Shown: one piece after another, positions 58,976-64,000 of the stretch
Numbering within the stretch: the stretch's first letter is position 1
Layout of the letters: each line of letters starts with the position of its first letter
Assembly: GCF_003711105.1 (NCBI RefSeq)
Contig: NZ_CP023865.1
Span: 8,167,001 to 8,231,000, forward strand
Reading direction: 5' to 3'
DNA: 64,000 bases
Source of the DNA: Actinoplanes teichomyceticus ATCC 31121
GTDB lineage: Bacteria > Actinomycetota > Actinomycetes > Mycobacteriales > Micromonosporaceae
Position numbers and translations under genes: made by a program
Notes under the pieces: generated by a model
Database searches by the model: none
Seen by the model: the letters and a program-made list of their open reading frames with translations, nothing else
Told to the model about the DNA's origin: nothing

Positions 58976-60274
58976 ATGCCGGTCATCGAGAAACGCTCGC
59001 TGCGCGCTGCGCAGAACAGGTCCGTTCGGCTCGCGGTGGGCGCGCTGGGCACGCTCGCGCTGGTCTCCCTCGCCCTTTCCCGGTACGACCTGACCGCCCT
59101 CGCCGTGACCCACGCGGCCGTCCGCGACTGGTTGAGCGGGGCGGAGCTGTATGCGTACCGGGAACCGGTCAGCCAGGCCGGCGCCGCCCTGCCGCCCGCA
59201 CTGGCCATCGTCCTGGCTCCCCTGGCCCTCCTGCCGCTGAAGGCGGCCGGATGGCTGCTCGCCCTGAGCGGTGTCGCCGCCCTGCTGCTGTCCGCGGTCG
59301 TGCTGGCCGGGCCGATCGCCCGTCGCCACGGCCGGCGCCGCACCCCCCTGGCCCTCACCGTCGCCGCGCTCGCCCTGCTCACCGAACCGGTCCGCGCCGC
59401 CCTCGGCGAGGGCCGTCCCGAGCTGCTGGTGTTCGGTCTGGTGCTGGCCGATCTGGTGGCGCTGCGGCGGGCCGAGCGGGCCGGCTGGTGGACGGTCCAC
59501 CGGCCGGCGCCGCTGGCCGACCGGCTCCGCCAGAGCTGGGCGGACGGGTCGTGGGCCGGGGTCGGCACCGGCCTGGCCGTCGCCTTCGCCGTCACCCCGG
59601 GGTTCTTCCTGCTCGGGCTCTTCGTGCTGCGGCAGCGGCGGGCGGCGCTGACCGCCCTGACCACCGCGGTCACCGCGACGCTCGCCGGGTTGCTGTTCGC
59701 CCCGCGCGAGACGCTGAGCTGGTTCGGCGACACGCTCTGGGAGCTCGACCGGGCCGAGCCGCTGAACGCGGCCGGAAACCAGGCGCTCGCCGGGGTGCTG
59801 GCCCGGCTCTACGGTTTCCCCGCGCCGCCGGTGCTGGTCTGGCTGGCGTTCGGAGCGTTGCTGCTGGCGGTCGGGTTGATCCGGGCCCGGTCGGCGTTCG
59901 CCGAGGGTGATCGGGTCGCCGCTTTCACGGTGATCGGCCTGGCCGCCGCCGGGTTCGGCCCGATGACCACGCCGGCCGAGCTGATCTGGCTGGTCCCGGC
60001 GGTGCTGGTGCTGGCCGACGGCGCGTTGCGCCGCCGGACCGGGGTGCGGCGGACCCGGTCGCACCGGTACGGCGCGGCGATCCTCGCGGCCGCCGCCCTT
60101 TCCGGGTACGCCCTGCTGGTCATCGCCCCGCCGGCCCTGCTCACCTGGAACGGGTACGCGTTCGCGCTGATCGCGCTGGTCAGCGCCCTGCCGTGGCGCC
60201 ACCGACCGCCGGTGGGAGCGCCGGCCCGGCCGAGCCGGCGGGTAGCCGCGATCCCGGGTCCGCGCGGGGGCTGA
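58976..60274 (+). CDS. GT87-type (DUF2029) polytopic glycosyltransferase
   Basis: 432-residue protein with about ten membrane helices, resembling polyprenyl-phosphate-mannose dependent alpha-mannosyltransferases (GT-C fold, DUF2029/PimE-like). SRYDLTALAVTHAAVRDWLS has the typical early D and the loop WLSGAELYAYREP; GEGRPELLVFGLVLADLVAL (about 138-157) contains the conserved GRPEL-type G-Q-x-N/E motif; FAVTPGFFLLGLFVLRQRR is the K/TP segment. ATG 58976 is favoured; upstream GGGGGG is a poor ribosome binding site. Sugar and acceptor unknown, likely a cell-envelope lipoglycan. Confidence 0.78.
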   Translation: MPVIEKRSLRAAQNRSVRLAVGALGTLALVSLALSRYDLTALAVTHAAVRDWLSGAELYAYREPVSQAGAALPPALAIVLAPLALLPLKAAGWLLALSGVAALLLSAVVLAGPIARRHGRRRTPLALTVAALALLTEPVRAALGEGRPELLVFGLVLADLVALRRAERAGWWTVHRPAPLADRLRQSWADGSWAGVGTGLAVAFAVTPGFFLLGLFVLRQRRAALTALTTAVTATLAGLLFAPRETLSWFGDTLWELDRAEPLNAAGNQALAGVLARLYGFPAPPVLVWLAFGALLLAVGLIRARSAFAEGDRVAAFTVIGLAAAGFGPMTTPAELIWLVPAVLVLADGALRRRTGVRRTRSHRYGAAILAAAALSGYALLVIAPPALLTWNGYAFALIALVSALPWRHRPPVGAPARPSRRVAAIPGPRGG

Positions 60275-60286
60275 GGTGGCCCGCGG

Positions 60287-60742
60287 TCACGGGCAGTTCA
60301 CCCACTCCTCCGCGCCGTCGGTGAAAACCTGCCGCTTCCAGATCGGCAGCCGCGCCTTGACCTCGTCCACCAGCCGGGCGCACGCCGCGAAGGCGGCCGC
60401 CCGGTGTGCCGTGCTGACCGAGGCGACCAGGGCCACGTCACCGATCCGCAGCGGGCCGATCCGATGCGAGACGGCGACCGCGTACACCGCCGGGTCGGCG
60501 GCGATCTCCGCGGCCACCTCGCGCAGCACCGCGGTCGCGGTGGGGTGGCCTTCGTACTCCAGCTCGGTGACGCCCCGCCCATGGTCGTGATCGCGGACCA
60601 CGCCCTGGAACGAGACGACCGCGCCGGCCCGCCGGTCGGCCACCGCGGCCTCGTGCGCGGCCAGGTCCAGCGGCGTGTCCCGCACCTCGGCGATGGCCAC
60701 CCGGCCCACCGGGGCCGCGACGACAGGGTTCTCGGTGTTCAC
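60287..60742 (-). CDS. moaE: Molybdopterin synthase catalytic subunit MoaE
   Basis: 151 residues. VRDTPLDLAAHEAAVADRRA, then GAVVSFQGVVRDHDHGRGVT and LEYEGHPTATAVLREVA, RIGPLRIGDVALVASVSTAH and PIWKRQVFTDGAEEWVN with the catalytic Lys of PIWKxE/Q. GTG 60742 overlaps the moeA stop (GTGA), with GGGGAGCG ribosome binding site. Works with MoaD, encoded 10 kb away. Last gene of the minus-strand operon moaC-mogA-moeA-moaE; convergent with the GT87 gene across 12 bp. Confidence 0.95.
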   Translation of the reverse strand: MNTENPVVAAPVGRVAIAEVRDTPLDLAAHEAAVADRRAGAVVSFQGVVRDHDHGRGVTELEYEGHPTATAVLREVAAEIAADPAVYAVAVSHRIGPLRIGDVALVASVSTAHRAAAFAACARLVDEVKARLPIWKRQVFTDGAEEWVNCP

Positions 60743-61965
60743 GAACGCTCCCCGGGCAGCAGCGGAAGGGACAGGAAGGGCACCGTGTCGCCGGCCGCGA
60801 CCTTGACGCCGGGCCGGACCACGACGAAGCCGTGCGCGTGGGCCAGGCCGCGCAGCATGGCGGAGCCGACGTGGCCGACCGGGGTCGCGACCCGGCCGGT
60901 CGGGTCGAGCGCGGCCAGCGCGAGGTGCGTGTCCCGGCCCCGGCTGGGCACCGGGCGAGCCGCCTCGACCTGCGGCAGCTCCGCCGGGAACGGCCGGCCG
61001 GCCAGCCCGGCCAGCAGCGGCGCGACCAGGCTGACCAGGGCGATCACCGCGGACTGCGGGTTGCCCGGGAGGCCGGCCAGGAAACGCGGGCGGCCGTCCG
61101 GGCCGGGCACCCTGGCGAGCAGCATCGGGAAGCCGGGACGGACCCCGACGGTGTTCACGATGTACTCCGCGCCCAGCTCGGCCAGCGACGGGTGCAGGTG
61201 GTCCACCGGGCCGTGCATGGTGCCCCCGGTGGTGCACACCAGATCGGCGACCTGCAGCGCGGCGCGGATCGCCGCCAGATGCGCGTCCAGGGTGTCCTGG
61301 ACCGGGCCGGCGACCGAGGTCACCGTGGCGCCGTAGCGGCGCAACCAGGCCGGGACCTGCGGGCCGAGCGAGTCCCGGACCCGGCCGGCGCCGGGCGGGC
61401 CGGAGGTGAGCAGTTCGTCGCCGAAGACCAGCAGGGCGGCGCGCGGCTCCGGGCGGACCGTCAGGGTCTCGTAGCCACAGGTCGCGGCGACGCCGATGAC
61501 GGCCGGGTCGACGGCCGTGCCGGCCGGCAGCAGCTCCTCGCCGAGCTCGGCCTCCTCGCCCGGCAGGCGCCATTCCGGCGCGGGCCGCGGAACGCCGGTG
61601 ACCAGGCCGTCCGGGCCGATGGCCGACTCCTCCACGCGGATCAGGGCGGCGGCGCCACCGGGCACCATCGCGCCGGTGGCGATCTCCACGCAGGTGCCGT
61701 CCTCGGTCAGCGGCGGTGGCGTGCCGCCGGCCAGCACCCGGCCGACCCGCCGCCACGGGCCCGTCCCGCGCACCGCCCAGCCGTCGATGCTGGAGGTCGG
61801 GAACGCCGGCAGGGCGGTGAGGGCACGCAGCGGCTCGGCGAGGGTGCGGCCGTCGCCGTCGGCCAGGGGGATCCGCTCGGCGCCCGCCGAGGCGGCGAGA
61901 CCGGCCTGATAGGCCAGCCGGCGGGCTTCGTCCCAGCCGACCGGGGTGTTCTCGTCAGCGCTCAC
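60739..61965 (-). CDS. moeA: Molybdopterin molybdenumtransferase MoeA/Glp
   Basis: 408-residue enzyme inserting molybdate into molybdopterin-AMP. ALPAFPTSSIDGWAVRG is the N-terminal signature (usually PxFxxSxxDG), TCVEIATGAMVPGGAAALIR next, the core CTTGGTMHGPVDHLHPSL (usual T-GG-x-x-x-G), and LAGLPGNPQSAVIALVSLV; the C-terminal domain ends in LSLPLLPG. ATG 61965. Overlaps moaE and lies 17 bp from mogA upstream. Confidence 0.95.
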   Translation of the reverse strand: MSADENTPVGWDEARRLAYQAGLAASAGAERIPLADGDGRTLAEPLRALTALPAFPTSSIDGWAVRGTGPWRRVGRVLAGGTPPPLTEDGTCVEIATGAMVPGGAAALIRVEESAIGPDGLVTGVPRPAPEWRLPGEEAELGEELLPAGTAVDPAVIGVAATCGYETLTVRPEPRAALLVFGDELLTSGPPGAGRVRDSLGPQVPAWLRRYGATVTSVAGPVQDTLDAHLAAIRAALQVADLVCTTGGTMHGPVDHLHPSLAELGAEYIVNTVGVRPGFPMLLARVPGPDGRPRFLAGLPGNPQSAVIALVSLVAPLLAGLAGRPFPAELPQVEAARPVPSRGRDTHLALAALDPTGRVATPVGHVGSAMLRGLAHAHGFVVVRPGVKVAAGDTVPFLSLPLLPGERS

Positions 61966-61982
61966 CGGTCGAGCCTAATCCG

Positions 61983-62456
61983 CTAGTGGTCGCCGCCCCT
62001 GATCTGGTCGACCGTGTGGGCCAGCAGCGGCCCGAGGACCGCGAGGCCGTCCTTGGCCCCGCCGGTGGAACCGGGCAGGTTCACGATCAGGGTCCGGCCG
62101 GCCACCCCGGCGAGCCCCCGGGACAGCGCGGCGGCCGGGACCCGGTCACGGCTGTACGCACGGATCGCCTCGGCGATGCCCGGGATCTCGAAGTCGAGCA
62201 GTCCGCGGGTCGCCTCCGGGGTCCGGTCGGTCGGGGTGACGCCGGTCCCGCCGCTGGTCAGGATCACGTCCACGCCGTCGGCGAGCGCCGCCCGCAGCGC
62301 CTCGGTCACCGGAGCGCCGTCCGGGACCACCACCGGCTCGTCCACCTCGCAACCCAGGTCACGCAGGCCGGCGACCAGGCGGGGGCCGCTGGTGTCGGCG
62401 TAGACCCCGGCGGCGGCGCGGTTCGAGGCGACGACGACTCGCGCGCGGATCGTCAC
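61983..62456 (-). CDS. mogA: Molybdopterin adenylyltransferase MogA/MoaB
   Basis: 157-residue molybdopterin-binding domain enzyme adenylylating molybdopterin. TIRARVVVASNRAAAGVYAD, then DGVDVILTSGGTGVTPTDRT (the GGTG motif), PEATRGLLDFEIPGIAEAIR and VNLPGSTGGAKDGLAVL (GxPG/KA motif) are present. GTG 62456 overlaps the moaC stop, with GGAGG upstream. In the Moco operon it precedes moeA, which uses its product. Confidence 0.92.
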   Translation of the reverse strand: MTIRARVVVASNRAAAGVYADTSGPRLVAGLRDLGCEVDEPVVVPDGAPVTEALRAALADGVDVILTSGGTGVTPTDRTPEATRGLLDFEIPGIAEAIRAYSRDRVPAAALSRGLAGVAGRTLIVNLPGSTGGAKDGLAVLGPLLAHTVDQIRGGDH

Positions 62457-62944
62457 GGCCGGTCCTCCGGGCGTACCCAATCGCCGGTCTTGCCGCCCTG
62501 CTTGCGCAGCACCCGCACCGCTTCGATGCTGGCCGCCGGGTCCACCGCCTTGATCATGTCGATCATCGCGAGACCGGCGGTGGCCACCGCGGTGAGCGCC
62601 TCCATCTCGACCCCGGTGCGGTCGGCGGTCTTGGTGGTGGCGGTGATCTCGACCGTGTCGTCGCCGAGCACCAGCTCCACCTTGACCCCGTGCAGCCCGA
62701 TCGGGTGACAGAGCGGGATCAGGTCGGGGGTGCGCTTGGCGCCCATGATCCCGGCCAGCCGGGCGACCGCGAGGGCGTCGCCTTTCGGGAGGTCGTCGGC
62801 CCGCAGGAGCTCGATCACCTCGGGGGTGGTGCGGACCGTACCGGCCGCGACGGCGCGGCGATCGCTCACCGACTTGGCGGACACGTCGACCATCCGGGCG
62901 GCGCCGGTCTCGTCGACGTGCGTCAGGTGCGTTTCCTGGGGCAT
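62453..62944 (-). CDS. moaC: Cyclic pyranopterin monophosphate synthase MoaC
   Basis: 163-residue enzyme completing conversion of the MoaA product to cPMP. LTHVDETGAARMVDVSAKSV (the start), AGIMGAKRTPDLIPLCHPIG (the conserved AAKxTxxLIPLCHP motif), TTKTADRTGVEMEALTAVA (catalytic Lys/Asp region) and MIKAVDPAASIEAV are intact. ATG 62944 is the first gene of the operon; the promoter lies in the AT-richer 63.0 kb gap. MoaA is encoded separately at 49.1 kb. Confidence 0.95.
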   Translation of the reverse strand: MPQETHLTHVDETGAARMVDVSAKSVSDRRAVAAGTVRTTPEVIELLRADDLPKGDALAVARLAGIMGAKRTPDLIPLCHPIGLHGVKVELVLGDDTVEITATTKTADRTGVEMEALTAVATAGLAMIDMIKAVDPAASIEAVRVLRKQGGKTGDWVRPEDRP

Positions 62945-63008
62945 ACCGGGAGCTTATAGAGCGCCGGAGCCGGACACGTTCGCATCGTCGCCGGATCGGC
63001 TTCACACT

Positions 63009-63017
63009 TTGTCCACA
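63009..63017 (+). promoter_or_regulatory. DnaA box
   Basis: TTGTCCACA, exact, 64 bp upstream of the moaC start codon within the divergent gap. Confidence 0.5.
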
Positions 63018-63151
63018 CCGCCTCCGTAGGGTTCCGGCACTGGCCAGAGCCGCTGCGATGACAATGAAAATTGTAATCGGCAACCCATTCTTCATCGCAT
63101 TCGGTTGCCATTCGGAAACCGTCCGTAACGGCTCTCCGGGCTCTTTCCGCA

Positions 63152-63163
63152 TTATGCGCATAA
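63152..63163. promoter_or_regulatory. 12-bp perfect palindrome
   Basis: TTATGCGCATAA is self-complementary over 12 bases, AT-ended and very unlike the GC-rich surroundings. It sits in the middle of the gap between moaC and the last gene, a likely operator for a dimeric regulator. Nearby ACAAT-GAAA-ATTGT (63061-63074) and GGCAACC/GGTTGCC are further dyads. Confidence 0.4.
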
Positions 63164-63314
63164 CGACACGATCCGCTGGAAAACGGCATGATCGCCGCCT
63201 AACGTTCTGCCCTGTCGCGACACACCGCAGCAAACGTCGTTAGTGGACGAGAACGGTTCGGCGGGCGGACCAACCGCTCCCGGCCACGAAGCGCCAAGGG
63301 GTGAGGAGAGAGCC

Positions 63315-63341
63315 ATGCGCGGTAGCAACGACTGGGGCTGA
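63315..63341 (+). CDS. Possible leader peptide MRGSNDWG (8 aa)
   Basis: A strong GAGGAGAG ribosome binding site (63303-63310) is followed, at normal spacing, by ATG and eight codons ending TGA. The size and quality of the ribosome binding site suggest translation, e.g. as a leader peptide for the downstream membrane-protein gene. Not long enough for statistics; no family recognised. Confidence 0.35.
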   Translation: MRGSNDWG

Positions 63342-63352
63342 AAAAGACGAGG

Positions 63353-63391
63353 ATGCGCGGAACGGCGCATATGAATAGCCTTGAACCCTGA
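63353..63391 (+). CDS. Possible second mini-ORF (12 aa)
   Basis: ATG following GACGAGG encodes MRGTAHMNSLEP, starting with MRG like the ORF 38 bp upstream. Its stop codon falls inside a stable hairpin. Weak ribosome binding site; may be a leader or chance. Confidence 0.2.
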   Translation: MRGTAHMNSLEP

Positions 63392-63403
63392 GCTACGGCT
63401 CAG
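63388..63403 (+). promoter_or_regulatory. C(UACG)G tetraloop hairpin in the leader
   Basis: CTGAGC-TACG-GCTCAG forms a 6-bp stem closed by the very stable UNCG-type tetraloop. It ends 23 bp before ATG 63427 and overlaps the stop codon of the second mini-ORF. Could act in attenuation or translation control. Confidence 0.45.
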
Positions 63404-63426
63404 TTGCGTTCGGCGACAGGGACAGC

Positions 63427-64000
63427 ATGTCTGACACCGGTACCAACGACGACGCGACCGATCAGCGGCTTCGGCTGCTCGTCGGTCTCGTCGTCGTGTT
63501 GGGGCTCGGCGCCGGCGCCGGCTGGGCGATCTACGCACACCGGCACCCGGGGCCCCCACCCCCGCCGATGGCGCTGGGTCTGCTCTGCGTCGCGGTGATC
63601 GCCGCCAACCGGCTGCGGGTCTACGTCCGGATGAAGTCCACCCTGAACGGCACCGCCTGGGGTGAGGTTCCGGTGCTCGTCGGCCTGACCCTGCTGCCCC
63701 CGCCGTGGGTGCTGCTCTGCGCGGTCGCCGGCCAGGCGGTCCTGAAGCTCTGGACCCGGGTCGGCACCCGCAAGACGGCGTACGCGATGGCCAAGGAGGC
63801 CCTGACCGTCAGCGCCGCGGCGGGCGCCTTCCTCGCCCTGGACATCGAGCCCGACCTGACCGCGCCGCACGCGCCGACGCTGGCCATCCTCGCCGGGCTG
63901 ATCGCCTTCGCGGTGACCGACCAGGTGGTCTTCGTACCGATCATGGCGGCCGACGCGCGCACCACCATCCGGCAGGCCGCCCGGCAGAACTGGACCGGCA
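63427..64000 (+). CDS. Polytopic membrane protein, C-terminus outside window
   Basis: 191 codons visible. After a polar start (SDTGTNDDATDQRLRLL), hydrophobic segments follow: LLVGLVVVLGLGAGAGWAIY, PPMALGLLCVAVIAANRL, VPVLVGLTLLPPPWVLLCAV, ALTVSAAAGAFLALDI, LAILAGLIAFAVTDQVVFV. The arrangement resembles membrane sensor regions found before GGDEF, EAL or HD-GYP signalling domains in actinobacteria, which would lie beyond base 64000. That output domain is only a guess. Preceded by an unusual leader. Confidence 0.65.
   Translation, partial: MSDTGTNDDATDQRLRLLVGLVVVLGLGAGAGWAIYAHRHPGPPPPPMALGLLCVAVIAANRLRVYVRMKSTLNGTAWGEVPVLVGLTLLPPPWVLLCAVAGQAVLKLWTRVGTRKTAYAMAKEALTVSAAAGAFLALDIEPDLTAPHAPTLAILAGLIAFAVTDQVVFVPIMAADARTTIRQAARQNWTG

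Overview
The window looks like chromosomal DNA of a high-GC actinobacterium, most likely a member of the Micromonosporaceae (Actinoplanes-like). Codons almost always end in G or C, GTG and TTG starts are common, and the gene content is typically actinobacterial: an EccB component of type VII secretion, a proteasome activator (Bpa), LytR-CpsA-Psr proteins, DUF5926, and the pheA - metallopeptidase - serS order also found near the replication origin in mycobacteria. Exact actinobacterial DnaA boxes (TTGTCCACA type) recur between genes, which also fits a position not far from oriC. No phage, insertion sequence, CRISPR array, rRNA or tRNA gene was found.

Layout. 1-3.4 kb: partial eccB, corA and an aminotransferase on the minus strand. 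3.5-10 kb: a surface-polymer or lipid block with a nucleotidyltransferase, a glycerol-1-phosphate dehydrogenase-like enzyme and a CDP-alcohol phosphotransferase in one overlapping operon, then a glycosyltransferase, an Fpg/Nei glycosylase and a WbaP-type sugar phosphotransferase. 10-22.3 kb: a LytS/LytTR two-component system, an OmpR-type system, a DUF4173 membrane protein, and two paralogous pairs of small membrane protein plus sodium:solute symporter. 22.4-28.3 kb: two LCP ligases, a rhodanese, a glycerophosphodiesterase, an orphan histidine kinase and DUF5926. 28.7-38.8 kb: arginine deiminase, NERD, PAS and ACT proteins, pheA, a decayed chemotaxis-receptor tail, metallopeptidase, OsmC, serS and two HAD phosphatases. 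39-44.6 kb: Bpa, dimethylargininase with a divergent Lrp regulator, a YbjN/TY-Chap-like protein, mobA with DUF6457, and fdhD. 44.7-57 kb: PhoD, DUF4192, acetyltransferase, fructosamine kinase-like protein, moaA-moaD, metallophosphoesterase, a PHP-UvrD fusion and a prepilin peptidase. 57-64 kb: an LppU-like protein, DoxX, a GT87-type transferase, the moaE-moeA-mogA-moaC operon, and a membrane protein cut by the window edge.

How it works together. Molybdenum-cofactor synthesis is nearly complete but split over three loci (mobA/fdhD, moaA/moaD, moaC/mogA/moeA/moaE). PhoD and the glycerophosphodiesterase recover phosphate. Arginine deiminase and dimethylargininase hydrolyse guanidino compounds. 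The LCP proteins, sugar phosphotransferase and the glycerol-phosphate cassette point to envelope polymer assembly.

The most interesting signals are: a TY-Chap-like protein whose C-terminus (GMYL) imitates the proteasome-docking tail (GQYL) of nearby Bpa; a predicted sn-glycerol-1-phosphate / CDP-alcohol cassette; an AT-richer leader before the last gene with a 12-bp palindrome, two tiny MRG-starting ORFs and a C(UACG)G hairpin; competing hairpins at the ribosome binding site of a symporter operon; and many unrelated short tandem arrays confined mainly to gaps between genes.
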